NCBI RefSeq assembly: GCF_917627385.1
Contig: NZ_CAKJTL010000182.1
Coordinates: forward strand, 1-40,101
Direction: 5' to 3'
Length of the DNA: 40,101 nt
DNA from: Protofrankia sp. CiT1
Lineage (GTDB): Bacteria; Actinomycetota; Actinomycetes; Frankiales; Frankiaceae
The position numbers and the translations under genes are program-made. This document shows positions 16,397 to 24,566 of this stretch, piece by piece. The notes below the pieces were generated by a model that was not told the DNA's origin, did not search any database, and saw only the letters and a list, made by a program, of their open reading frames with translations. Within the stretch, counting starts at the first letter, position 1. Every line of letters begins with the position of its first letter.

Positions 16397-17800
16397 ATGC
16401 CTCCTCGAAGGGTTACCATCGGTCCGTTGCAGCATGCACGCCAGATCCGCGGCCTGTCTCTGGCGCGGGCAGCGGAAGAGATCCGGAGTCTCGCCGAGGA
16501 CATCGGTAGACCATGGGATGCGTTGACCGCACAGCGCCTCTCGGAGTACGAGGGTGGCAAACGCCCGAGCTGGGAACACTGTGATCTACTATCCCGCTAT
16601 TACTGCACCAATGTCGTCGCGCTGGGCTGGGCGTGCGACTATGCCGGACCCGAGACCGGGACCCTGGCACTCATGTCGAATTCAGTTGACGATGGGGAGG
16701 CTCGATGGGCAGACGCCGATCTCGACCTTCTATGGAGACCTGACGGGTTGGCCGTCGGGTTCGAGGAGGTGACCGCCAATATGGAACGGCGGAAGTTTCT
16801 CAGCGTGTCCGGCGTGGCGCTGACCTCGGTTGCGCATCACTGGCTCATGACCGATTCAGCCGGCCTTGCCGCGGCGCTTGAGGGAAAGCGTGTGAACGAC
16901 TCGCTCGTCGCGGGCTTCGAGCGGCGGGTCGACACGCTTCGCAAAATGGATGACGTTCTCGGAGGGGATGACATATACGAGCTTTCCATGGCGGAGCTAC
17001 GGGTAGCCGTCCGCGTCCTGCGGACCGCCTTGTACGGCCACGCCCACGAGGCACGGCTGTACGCTGTCGCGGCTGAGCTGGCCCGCATCGCAGGCTGGGC
17101 AGCCTTCGACAGCGGCTACCACGGGGGTGCCCAGCGCCTGTGGATGGTCGCGCTCCGGGCCGCCGGCGAGGCCGGCCAGCCCGCGCTCGGCGCCAACATC
17201 CTGCGTTGCATGGCCGAACAGGCGGCCTGGTATGGCGACCCGAATGACGCCGTCACCATGCTCCGCTCAGCGCAGGCCGGAGCCCGCGCGGCAATGACCG
17301 CCACCGAGAAGGCGGCAATCTCCGGCGCGCTGGCTCTCGCGTACGGCCGTGCCGGTGAAAGCACCACAGCCGCCCGGACCGCCGAGGACGCGGTTCATCT
17401 CATCAGCCAGTCACAACCAGCGGAAGATCCGCCGCACATCTACTGGTGTGTCCCGTCCTGCATTTCGCTTTTCGCCGGTGAGGCGCTGCTCGCCAGCGGT
17501 GACGGAGCCGCGGCCATTCCGTATCTGGACAATGCCACGGACGGGTTGGCCGGTGATTTCCCACGCGCCCGGGTGGAAGCCATGACCAGGTTGGGTGTGG
17601 CGCACGTCCAGGCCGGCGATGCCGATGCCGCCATTCAGCTCGGGCATCAGGCCGTTGAACAGGCGGCTCTTCTCGATTCCGGAATGGCCGGACGAGACGT
17701 CGCGACACTCTGCCGTGAAATCGAACGTACCGGGTGCCCCGGGGCCGCCGATCTCACGGATCATGCCCGCGTCGCGCTGACCGCCGTCGGCGCGGCCTGA
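16397..17800 (+). CDS. XRE-type DNA-binding regulator with TPR sensor domain
   Basis: From the ATG at 16397, with GGGAGAAGG four bases upstream, this encodes 467 residues. Residues about 6-65 are a Cro/C1-type helix-turn-helix: LQHARQIRGLSLARAAEEIRSL, then ALTAQRLSEYEGGKRPSWEH, with a long recognition insert as in actinobacterial members. A linker with MERRKFLSVSGVALTSVAHHW is common in this group. The C-terminal 300 residues are helical repeats of TPR type (YAVAAELARIAGWAAFDSG, AAISGALALAYGRAGESTTA, MTRLGVAHVQAGDADAAIQL). Family members control differentiation or secondary metabolism and sense a peptide or protein through the TPR. A strong terminator follows 70 bp downstream. Confidence 0.88.
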   Translation: MPPRRVTIGPLQHARQIRGLSLARAAEEIRSLAEDIGRPWDALTAQRLSEYEGGKRPSWEHCDLLSRYYCTNVVALGWACDYAGPETGTLALMSNSVDDGEARWADADLDLLWRPDGLAVGFEEVTANMERRKFLSVSGVALTSVAHHWLMTDSAGLAAALEGKRVNDSLVAGFERRVDTLRKMDDVLGGDDIYELSMAELRVAVRVLRTALYGHAHEARLYAVAAELARIAGWAAFDSGYHGGAQRLWMVALRAAGEAGQPALGANILRCMAEQAAWYGDPNDAVTMLRSAQAGARAAMTATEKAAISGALALAYGRAGESTTAARTAEDAVHLISQSQPAEDPPHIYWCVPSCISLFAGEALLASGDGAAAIPYLDNATDGLAGDFPRARVEAMTRLGVAHVQAGDADAAIQLGHQAVEQAALLDSGMAGRDVATLCREIERTGCPGAADLTDHARVALTAVGAA

Positions 17801-17870
17801 CGGTACGGCAACGCTCCACCCGGTCTCCACAACGCCGGACCCGCTCCGCGGCTCCAGCACGGGACACCGC

Positions 17871-17921
17871 ACAAGAGGCAGTCGAGGCGGCATCGCCGCA
17901 CCGACTGCCTCTTGTGTTTTT
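17871..17921 (+). terminator. Rho-independent terminator after the XRE-TPR gene
   Basis: ACAAGAGGCAGTCG (17871-17884) and CGACTGCCTCTTGT (17902-17915) form a perfect 14-bp stem. A 17-base loop separates them, and GTTTTT follows on the plus strand. It is the cleanest intrinsic terminator in the window. Confidence 0.9.
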
Positions 17922-18557
17922 GTGATTTATGTCCGCTTTGATGCATTCATCAGGCCGTTGATTACGCCAGCCGGGAGTATGACCCTCGCCACATTTCTCC
18001 ATCTATTCAAGTCCGACTGGAGTCAAATACCCGCAACATCCCGTTCGTCGGCCTCGAGGGTGGCAAAAATATGATCTTCCAGATTGACTCCGTAAAGCAT
18101 CCAGATAATTACCAAAAGTAACGCCAATTACTTAGCGTTAAATACCTCGAGAACGTCCGACCAATGGCCGCCTATCGTCGACCAGCCGAAGGCAGCGGAC
18201 GATCGGCGATCAATATGATCGGCCAATATGATCACGATCGCCGCTGATCACCGCCACACCTCTCACCGCACTTGATTTCCCGACCATGCTGTCGCGAAAC
18301 TGATAGCTGGGTCACGTCCACCGGAACAGTCTCGGCAATCCCCGCGGCGTCACCCAGCAGGGGCTGTCCGGGTATCTGGTACGAACCGGGTATTCAGCCG
18401 CCGCCAGGATCGACGGGCGACGGCACCGCGCCAGACCGGTCTCGACCGATGGCATGAGATCCGCGCTGAAGGCTTCGGAGCCGGCCCCGTACGAACCCGC
18501 CTGGCAGGATCATGGGATCCATGCGGCCACGGGTCCGGTCCACGACCGCACAGTCGG
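17922..18557. other. Gene-free, partly AT-rich region with dyad and GATC cluster
   Basis: No gene is evident between the XRE-TPR terminator and the end of the nitrilase gene. Bases 18000-18160 are clearly more AT-rich than the rest of the window and include the dyad TAACGC (18119-18124)/GCGTTA (18135-18140). Bases 18201-18249 carry six GATC tetramers, with CAATATGATC repeated directly at 18211 and 18224. The role is unknown; a regulatory region, a small RNA or a remnant are possible. Confidence 0.5.
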
Positions 18558-19397
18558 TCACGGATTGTCTCCGCTGGGCGACTCGCCGAGTCGATTGATC
18601 AACAAAATGTCAAACCGTCGGTGCGCAAGGGCTGGAAACGCGGCTCGAACATCCGCGACTCTCGCGGTGTCAAAGGTCGCCGCGGGCAGACTCGGAGCAT
18701 CGCCGCCCTCCGCCAGTACCACGCCCCATGGATCAACAATCACGCTGTTGCCGGCCAGTCGCCGGCCGGCCTGCCAGCCCGCGGCATTGCAGGCGACGAG
18801 AAGAACCTGGTTCTCGACAGCGCGGGCACGGGTCAGGATCCGCCAGTGGTCAAGTCGTTCGTGCGGCCAGGCTGACACAACCACGATGATCTCGGCAGCC
18901 TGATCGACAAGCAACCGGAAAAGCTCCGGAAAACGAAGATCGTAACAGGTGGCTAGCCCGACGGTGCCGAAAGGCGTACGACTGGTGATCACATCCCGCC
19001 CCGGCGTGAGCAGTTCCGCCTCCCGCGAGCCATGGCCGAAAAGGTGAACCTTGCGGTAGACCTGGAGAAGATCTCCATCGGGCCCGATGAGCACAGTGGT
19101 GTTGTGAAGACGCCCGTTCGGGCTCCGCTCGACCATGCTGCCGGCGACCATGTGCCAGCGGCGTTCCCGGGCCACGCGCCGGAGCGCGGTGAGAACGGGC
19201 CCGTCCAGCGGTTCGGCGTCCTGGGCATACCGATCGAACGAGAAATACCCTGTCATCCACAGCTCGGGCAGCACAACCAGGTCCGCGTCGTCGATGCTAC
19301 GCAGTTGAGCGAGCACTCGCCGCAACCGATCGTGAGCCCCCTCCGAGCTGGGACATTCAAGTTGGACACAGACGACGCGAACTCCGGGTTGTGGCAC
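18558..19397 (-). CDS. Carbon-nitrogen hydrolase (nitrilase superfamily amidase)
   Basis: Counting from the GTG at 19397 (279 residues), the complete Glu-Lys-Cys triad of the nitrilase superfamily is visible: E45 in VVLPELWMTG, K116 in VYRKVHLFG, and C151 in LATCYDLRFPELFR. The CYDLRFPE context and the length match omega-amidase/Nit2-like or deaminated-glutathione amidase branches rather than true nitrilases, though that is family knowledge. The start is uncertain: the frame is open to 19469, and the upstream part lies inside a diverged palindromic repeat, while GTGs at 19418 and 19397 are both possible. No signal peptide; cytosolic. It diverges from the thiolase gene across the repeat. Likely reaction: hydrolysis of a short dicarboxylic monoamide or similar. 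Confidence 0.88.
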   Translation of the reverse strand: MPQPGVRVVCVQLECPSSEGAHDRLRRVLAQLRSIDDADLVVLPELWMTGYFSFDRYAQDAEPLDGPVLTALRRVARERRWHMVAGSMVERSPNGRLHNTTVLIGPDGDLLQVYRKVHLFGHGSREAELLTPGRDVITSRTPFGTVGLATCYDLRFPELFRLLVDQAAEIIVVVSAWPHERLDHWRILTRARAVENQVLLVACNAAGWQAGRRLAGNSVIVDPWGVVLAEGGDAPSLPAATFDTARVADVRAAFPALAHRRFDILLINRLGESPSGDNP

Positions 19398-19600
19398 GCT
19401 CCGAGCGTGCCACTCCACTCCCGTTCGCGGGGCTGGGGCACGCGCATCGCCGCATCGCCGCCCATCCATCGCCGCGCGATGCGCGGGTACCCCGGCTGGT
19501 CAGTCGGCCCCCAAGGACCATGGTGACGCCACCTCCGCAGCCTTGCGATACGCGCGCCCCAAGCCCAATTCTTGATCCACTCTCCTATTGCCGGGCGCTC
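19391..19600 (-). repeat. Diverged copy (C) of the palindromic repeat, reverse orientation
   Basis: Read on the minus strand from 19600, this begins GAGCGCCCGGCAATAGG, the same end as the copies at 24.8 and 35.0 kb. It continues through GTGGATCAAG, a TTGGGC(T)TGGGG block, CGCAAGGCTGCGGAGG and, after an insertion of about 40 bases, GCGTGCCCCAGCCCCGCGA. Beyond that it diverges and ends at a perfect palindrome, GTGGCACGCTC-C-GAGCGTGCCAC (19391-19413). It overlaps the possible 5' end of the nitrilase gene. It is about 200 bp against 163 bp for the intact copies. Confidence 0.7.
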
Positions 19601-19806
19601 TAACCTGCCGGAAATTCGCTTTTTTTGACCGCGTAATGCCTGGTGGATGACGATGGGCATGGCAGTCCACTGACGACAGAGGTCGACGAGCGGTGCGTTG
19701 CGGCCTCGCCCGGCGGCTCCTTTGATCGTCCATGGTTTCCTGCCACGAGCACAAAACCATGATCGTGCAGCTGCTGGCTTACCAGTACCCGCTCGAAGGG
19801 AAATTC

Positions 19807-21000
19807 ATGAACAACGCGGTCATCGTCGATGTCGTTCGGAGCGCATCCGGACGAGGCAAGCCAGGCGGCGCTCTGTCCGGAGTGCATCCGGTCGAACTGC
19901 TCGCGACCGTGCTCCGATCGTTGATCACACGTAACGACCTTGACCCGGGGCGGGTCGACGATGTCATCGGCGGATGCGTCCAGCAGGTCGGCGAGCAGTC
20001 CGCGAACATCACCCGGTATGCCCTGCTGTCCGCGGGATTCCCGGAGAGCGTGCCAGCCACGACCGTTGATCGCCAATGCGGATCAAGCCAACAAGCCGCG
20101 CACTTCGCCGCGCAGGGCGTGATGGCCGGCGCCTACGACATCGTGATCGCGTGCGGCGTCGAGTCGATGAGCCGCATCCCGATGGGCACGCCGACCATCG
20201 GCCAGGACCCACAGGGTCCTGGCGTCCACGCCCGTTATCCCGAAGGCCTGGTCAACCAGGGCGTTTCGGCCGAACTGATTGCCCAGAAATGGAAGTTCGA
20301 CCGCGAAACCCTCGACGCCTTCGCGGCGGCCTCCCATCAGCGCGCGGCGGCCGCGGCGGCCGCGGGCGCCTTCGACAACGAGATCGTGGCGGTGGCAGCC
20401 CCCGCGCCGGACGGAACAACCAGTACACATCTGGTGGACCAGACCATGCGGGCAAGCACAACAGTCGAGGGCCTCGCCGGTCTCAAGCCATCCTTCGGCA
20501 CCGAGGAAATGCGGGCGCGGTTCCCCGACGTCGACTGGAAGATCACCCCTGGAAACTCCTCACCGCTGACGGACGCGGCATCCGCCGCACTGATCATGAG
20601 CGAACAGGCTGCCAGCAAGCTCAACCTGCGCCCCCGTGCCCGCTTCCACGCGTTCTCGGTGGTCGGCGACGACCCGTTGCTCATGCTGACCGGTCCCATC
20701 CCAGCAACTCAGCAGGTTCTCGCGCGAGCCGGCCTGGCCATCGGCGATATCGACGCCTACGAGGTCAACGAGGCCTTTGCCCCCGTGCCACTGGCCTGGG
20801 CACACGAACTTGCCGCCGACCCGGCAAAACTCAACCCCCGCGGCGGAGCGATCGCCCTTGGGCACGCGCTCGGAGCCTCCGGCACCCGGCTGCTGGGGAC
20901 GCTGGTCAACTACCTGGAGGCGAACGGCGGCAGGTATGGCCTACAGACCATGTGCGAAGGCGGCGGCATGGCCAACGCAACCATCATCGAACGTCTTTAG
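19807..21000 (+). CDS. Thiolase / acetyl-CoA acetyltransferase
   Basis: From the ATG at 19807, with GAAGGGA six bases upstream, this encodes 397 residues, the usual thiolase length. C91 in DRQCGSSQQA is the acyl-accepting cysteine. YEVNEAFA, NPRGGAIALGHALGASG (active-site histidine) and MCEGGGM (second cysteine) complete the signature. Thiolases either cleave 3-ketoacyl-CoA at the end of a beta-oxidation cycle or condense acetyl-CoA; the HSD10-type dehydrogenase 165 bp downstream and the acyl-CoA dehydrogenase nearby favour the degradative role. The stop codon TAG is made from the first bases of a solo repeat end. A hairpin lies between this gene and the dehydrogenase. Confidence 0.92.
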   Translation: MNNAVIVDVVRSASGRGKPGGALSGVHPVELLATVLRSLITRNDLDPGRVDDVIGGCVQQVGEQSANITRYALLSAGFPESVPATTVDRQCGSSQQAAHFAAQGVMAGAYDIVIACGVESMSRIPMGTPTIGQDPQGPGVHARYPEGLVNQGVSAELIAQKWKFDRETLDAFAAASHQRAAAAAAAGAFDNEIVAVAAPAPDGTTSTHLVDQTMRASTTVEGLAGLKPSFGTEEMRARFPDVDWKITPGNSSPLTDAASAALIMSEQAASKLNLRPRARFHAFSVVGDDPLLMLTGPIPATQQVLARAGLAIGDIDAYEVNEAFAPVPLAWAHELAADPAKLNPRGGAIALGHALGASGTRLLGTLVNYLEANGGRYGLQTMCEGGGMANATIIERL

Positions 21001-21018
21001 AGCGCCCGGCAGTAGGGG
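20999..21018 (+). repeat. Solo end (D) of the palindromic repeat at the thiolase stop codon
   Basis: AGAGCGCCCGGCAGTAGGGG matches the left end of the copy at 24761 in 19 of 20 positions. No matching right end is present in the next several hundred bases. The TAG stop of the thiolase gene uses the first two bases of this segment. Confidence 0.6.
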
Positions 21019-21049
21019 CGCGCCATCCTGCCGGCGGGCAATGCCGTCT

Positions 21050-21080
21050 GGCTGCCGGCTCCGCCGTGAAGCCGGCAGCC
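21050..21080 (+). terminator. Strong hairpin between thiolase and HSD10-type genes
   Basis: GGCTGCCGGCT (21050-21060) and AGCCGGCAGCC (21070-21080) form a perfect 11-bp GC-rich stem with a nine-base loop. No T-run follows, so it could attenuate or protect a transcript rather than stop it fully. Confidence 0.5.
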
Positions 21081-21164
21081 TGTGCCCCGATCCAGCCGTG
21101 ACAGCGGTATGACCGGAAACAGCATGATCAAAAATGTCAACAAAACAAGAGAGGTGTCGGACAG

Positions 21165-21923
21165 GTGAATATCGCAGGTGGCGTCGCCCTGATCACAGGA
21201 GGAGCCTCCGGCCTCGGGCTCGCGACAGCCCGTCGTCTCGTAAACGCCGGTGCCAGTGTCGTGCTGCTGGATCTGCCCACATCAGGCGGCGAGCAGGTCG
21301 CCGCCGACCTTGGCAAGGCCACCTTCGCGCCCGCTGACGTCACCGACTCCGAACAGGTCAACGCCGCGCTCGATATCGCTACCGGCCTGGGCGAGCTGCG
21401 TGTCGTGGTCAACTGCGCCGGGATCGCGCCGCCGGCCCGGATTCTCGGTAAAGGCGGCGTGATGCCGCTGGAGGCGTTCACCCGGATAGTCACGGTCAAC
21501 CTGATCGGAACCTTCAACGTGATCAGGCTTGCCGCCGAACGCATGGTTCACAACGAGCCCACCGCCGGCGAACGCGGGGTGGTCGTGTGCACCGCGTCGG
21601 TCGCCGCGTTCGAAGGCCAGATCGGGCAGGTCGCATACTCCGCGTCCAAGGGCGGTATCGCCAGCATGACTCTGCCGCTCGCCCGCGACCTCGCGGACAA
21701 GCAGATCAGGGTGGTTACCATCGCGCCGGGCCTGTTCAAGACCCCGCTGCTCGCCAGCCTTCCGGCGGAGGCACAGGCTTCGCTTGGCCGCCAGGTGCCT
21801 CACCCCAACCGCCTCGGCGATCCTGACGAATATGGCGCGCTGGTCGAGCACATCACCGCCAATCAGATGCTCAACGGTGAGGTCATTCGACTCGACGGCG
21901 CCATCCGAATGGCCCCCCGCTGA
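21165..21923 (+). CDS. HSD10-type SDR (3-hydroxyacyl-CoA dehydrogenase type II)
   Basis: This 252-residue short-chain dehydrogenase has TGGASGLG for NAD binding, [10 protein letters not shown], and the YSASK catalytic tyrosine and lysine. It looks like the HSD17B10/type II 3-hydroxyacyl-CoA dehydrogenase branch rather than FabG: the N-terminus is [25 protein letters not shown], there is an insertion [32 protein letters not shown], and the C-terminal half contains [14 protein letters not shown] and [17 protein letters not shown]. That branch oxidises 3-hydroxyacyl-CoA with NAD+ in beta-oxidation, including branched-chain amino acid breakdown. GTG start at 21165. It sits between the thiolase and a convergent acyl-CoA dehydrogenase, giving three of the four classical beta-oxidation steps. 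Confidence 0.88.
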   Translation: MNIAGGVALITGGASGLGLATARRLVNAGASVVLLDLPTSGGEQVAADLGKATFAPADVTDSEQVNAALDIATGLGELRVVVNCAGIAPPARILGKGGVMPLEAFTRIVTVNLIGTFNVIRLAAERMVHNEPTAGERGVVVCTASVAAFEGQIGQVAYSASKGGIASMTLPLARDLADKQIRVVTIAPGLFKTPLLASLPAEAQASLGRQVPHPNRLGDPDEYGALVEHITANQMLNGEVIRLDGAIRMAPR

Positions 21924-22058
21924 CCATGTGATCGATGGGTGAGATCCGCTCCACGACGAGGGTGGCCGCACCTCCTCTGCTTACAAGGAGATGTCGGTTA
22001 CCACGGCCGTATACAGGGAGAAACCCGGCGCTGGGCTGGGCAGCTCCGTACGCGGTCG

Positions 22059-22102
22059 GGATGGTCCCGCGTGCCAGCAACCGTAGGTACGCGGGACCAT
22101 CC
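22059..22102. terminator. Long hairpin between convergent HSD10 and acyl-CoA dehydrogenase genes
   Basis: GGATGGTCCCGCGT (22059-22072) and ACGCGGGACCATCC (22089-22102) form a perfect 14-bp stem around a 16-base loop. It is centrally placed in the 270-bp gap between two convergent stop codons, so it fits a bidirectional terminator, although T-runs are absent on both sides. The rest of this gap holds no supported gene. Confidence 0.6.
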
Positions 22103-22193
22103 GCAAGAGTGAACACCGGCATGGCACAGACACCGGTGTCCGCGAACATCACGGAAGCTTCCTCCATGCCGGTCACGGACTCCGCCGTACCGA

Positions 22194-23369
22194 TTACAGA
22201 CCGAGATCCCGGCCAATGATCTCTTTCATGATTTCATTGGTCCCACCGTAAATCATCTGGACACGAGAATCGACGAAGGCCCTGCCAACCGGATATTCAC
22301 GCATATAGCCATACCCTCCGTACAGCTGCAGGCAGCGGTCGGACACCCGACACTGAAGCTCAGTGACCCAGTACTTGGCCTTGGCCGCGCGCACGGCGCT
22401 GAGTTCGCCACGCAGATGCTCAACCAGACAATCGAGGATGAACGTACGGGCGATATCGATCTCGGTCGCCAGTTCCGCCAGAACGAACCTGCTGTGTTGG
22501 AATGATCCGATCGGCTGGCCAAAGGCGGTGCGCTCCTTCGCGTACGCCAGAGTCTGCGTGAGCAGGCCCTCAATCATGCCGAGGCCGGCGATCGCTATGG
22601 ACAGCCGCTCCTGTGGCAGGTTGCGGACCAACGCGTAAAATCCGCTGTTCTCCTCGCCGAGAAGGTTGGCAACCGGCACCCGGACGTCGGTAAAGGACAG
22701 CTCGCTGGTGTCCTGCGCATGCAGCCCGATCTTCTCCAGATTGCGGCCCCGTTCGAAACCCGGCATCCCACGCTCGAGAACGAGCAGGGACAGCCCGCGG
22801 TGTGGGTCGTCCGCGGTGCGCACCGCGGTGATCACAAGGTCGGCATGCTGCCCGGAGGAGATAAAGGTTTTTGCGCCGTTGACGACGTAGACATCCCCGT
22901 GACGGACCGCGCGGGTCCGGATAGCGGCCAGATCACTGCCTGTACCTGGTTCGGTCATGGCCACCGCGAGAACGGTCTCACCCGAGACCGTACCGGCAAG
23001 CCAACGCGCCTTCTGCTCATCGGTGGCGAGGCCGAGCAGATAGGGCAGGACAATGTCATTCTGCAACGTCAGGCTAAGACCCGCCGACGTGGCCAGCGCG
23101 CGACCGAACTCTTCCCCGACGATCGCGTTGAACCGGAAGTCCTCGATGCCGGGCCCGCCGTACTTGTCATCGACACCGAATCCGAGCAGGCCCCACGCAC
23201 CAGCGTCGGTGAACAACGCACGATCAACGATACCTGCCCGCTCCCACGCATCATAGTTCGGCAGCACACACTGCGCGACAAAGTTCCGCACCAGCTCGCG
23301 GAAGAGTGCATGCTCGCTGTCATACACGCGTGCCGACAGCGACGACGGCGGCTGGTCCACATTCACCAT
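22194..23369 (-). CDS. Acyl-CoA dehydrogenase, LCAD-like
   Basis: This 391-residue flavoprotein has the three ACAD regions. The helical N-terminus includes DKYGGPGIEDFRFNAIVGEEFGR. The middle beta domain includes AVAMTEPGTGSDLAAIRTRA and VNGAKTFISSG (FAD and substrate contacts). The C-terminal helical domain includes KERTAFGQPIGSFQH and QLYGGYGYMREYPVGRAFVDSRV. It ends MIYGGTNEIMKEIIGRDLGL. The usual YEGT glutamate is glycine here, but E267 in GMIEGLL aligns with the catalytic glutamate of long-chain and isovaleryl-type enzymes, so it should be active. It introduces the alpha,beta double bond into acyl-CoA. ATG at 23369 with GGAGG about nine bases upstream. It converges on the HSD10 gene and follows the LLM gene by 156 bp. 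Confidence 0.92.
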   Translation of the reverse strand: MVNVDQPPSSLSARVYDSEHALFRELVRNFVAQCVLPNYDAWERAGIVDRALFTDAGAWGLLGFGVDDKYGGPGIEDFRFNAIVGEEFGRALATSAGLSLTLQNDIVLPYLLGLATDEQKARWLAGTVSGETVLAVAMTEPGTGSDLAAIRTRAVRHGDVYVVNGAKTFISSGQHADLVITAVRTADDPHRGLSLLVLERGMPGFERGRNLEKIGLHAQDTSELSFTDVRVPVANLLGEENSGFYALVRNLPQERLSIAIAGLGMIEGLLTQTLAYAKERTAFGQPIGSFQHSRFVLAELATEIDIARTFILDCLVEHLRGELSAVRAAKAKYWVTELQCRVSDRCLQLYGGYGYMREYPVGRAFVDSRVQMIYGGTNEIMKEIIGRDLGL

Positions 23370-23525
23370 CGAGCGCTACCTCCCCAGCCCAGTCCGCACA
23401 TCAATGATCTCGACGCAGAACAGCCCAACGCCTTCTTCGGCCCGCCGAGGCGATTCACCGAACGCATACGCCCTGGAACGACCCTAACAGGCAACATATA
23501 TCAATTAGTTTACTACATGATCGAC

Positions 23526-24566
23526 CTAGGGCAGCAGCTTACGCAGCAGTTCGATGGAAGCGACCCGCTCCGCATGGGTGGCGGCCAACGGGGTCACATT
23601 CAGTGACGTCACCCCGGCCGCGACCAGCGAATCCAACCGATCCCGCAGGTACCCCTCAGCACCGATGAGGGATATGGCCCGCAGAAGTTCCGCCGGGACC
23701 ACAGCCGCGGCTTCCTTCTTTCTGCCGTCGAGGTAGAGATCCTGGATCAGCGCGGCCTCGCGCTCGTAACCATAGCGGCAGGCAAGGTCATTGTAGAAGT
23801 TCCTGCCTCGAGCACCCATGCCCCCGATATAGAGGGCAAGCGTCGGACGATAAAGATCAATAAGATGATCGACGTCATCACCGATCGCCATCGGCGCGGC
23901 GACCACAATATCAAGGTTGCCAAGAGCGGGGTCCCGCCTGGATCGGCCATCCGCCAGGGAGGCCCCCCAGACATCCGCCGCCTTCTCCGGATGGAAGAAG
24001 ATCGGCTCCCATCCCTCGGCAATCTCCGCGGCCAACGCGACGTTCTTCGGCCCAAGCGCCGCGAGAATGATCGGGATCCGGTCACGCACCGGCTTGTTTA
24101 TTATTTTCAACGGCTTCCCGAGGCCGGTTCCCTGGTCGGCGGGCAACGGAATCTGATAGTAGCGGCCGCTATGCACCACCCGTTCACGGCGCCACACCTG
24201 TCGGCAGATCTCCACGACCTCCCGGGTGCGGCCGAGCGGCGCGTCGTAACGGACGCCGTGAAAACCCTCGATGACCTGTGGACCGGACGCGCCGATCCCG
24301 AGCGTGAAACGACCGTCGGACACGTAGTCAAGGCCGGCTGCCGTCATCGCCGTCAACGAGGGAGTACGACTGTAGACAGGCAGGATACCTGACGCGATCT
24401 CGACGCGATCGGTGCGCGCCGCGATGAAGCCCAACTGGCTCACCGCGTCAAAGGAGTACGCCTCCGCCACAAAGACGATGTCCACTCCGGCGGCCTCGAA
24501 ATCACGCAGGCCGGCAACTGTCTCCCTGAAGTCGCCGCTGTAGTCCAACGGCATACCGATCCGCAC
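23526..24566 (-). CDS. LLM-class (luciferase-like) F420-type oxidoreductase
   Basis: From a GTG at 24566 with GAGGAGG about seven bases upstream this encodes 346 residues. The TIM-barrel LLM fold is recognisable in RIGMPLDYSG at the start, then EAAGVDIVFVAEAYSFD, ASGILPVYSRTPSLTAMTAAGLDYVSDGRFTLGIGASGPQVIEGFHG (the family signature region), and PIILAALGPKNVALAAEIAEGWEPIFFHPE. In Actinobacteria this subfamily mostly uses the deazaflavin F420, although FMN use cannot be excluded from sequence. It lies upstream of and codirectional with the acyl-CoA dehydrogenase, so it may act on the same substrate family. The product is not predictable. Confidence 0.88.
   Translation of the reverse strand: MRIGMPLDYSGDFRETVAGLRDFEAAGVDIVFVAEAYSFDAVSQLGFIAARTDRVEIASGILPVYSRTPSLTAMTAAGLDYVSDGRFTLGIGASGPQVIEGFHGVRYDAPLGRTREVVEICRQVWRRERVVHSGRYYQIPLPADQGTGLGKPLKIINKPVRDRIPIILAALGPKNVALAAEIAEGWEPIFFHPEKAADVWGASLADGRSRRDPALGNLDIVVAAPMAIGDDVDHLIDLYRPTLALYIGGMGARGRNFYNDLACRYGYEREAALIQDLYLDGRKKEAAAVVPAELLRAISLIGAEGYLRDRLDSLVAAGVTSLNVTPLAATHAERVASIELLRKLLP

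Noticed and set aside
21883-22176. 97-residue minus-strand open frame between HSD10 and the acyl-CoA dehydrogenase
   Set aside because: It overlaps the HSD10 3' end and spans the 14-bp hairpin; no recognisable family. A gene remnant cannot be excluded, but it is not supported.
22194-23369. Acyl-CoA dehydrogenase thought inactive because the YEGT glutamate is replaced by glycine
   Set aside because: E267 in GMIEGLL occupies the alternative catalytic position used by long-chain and isovaleryl-type enzymes.
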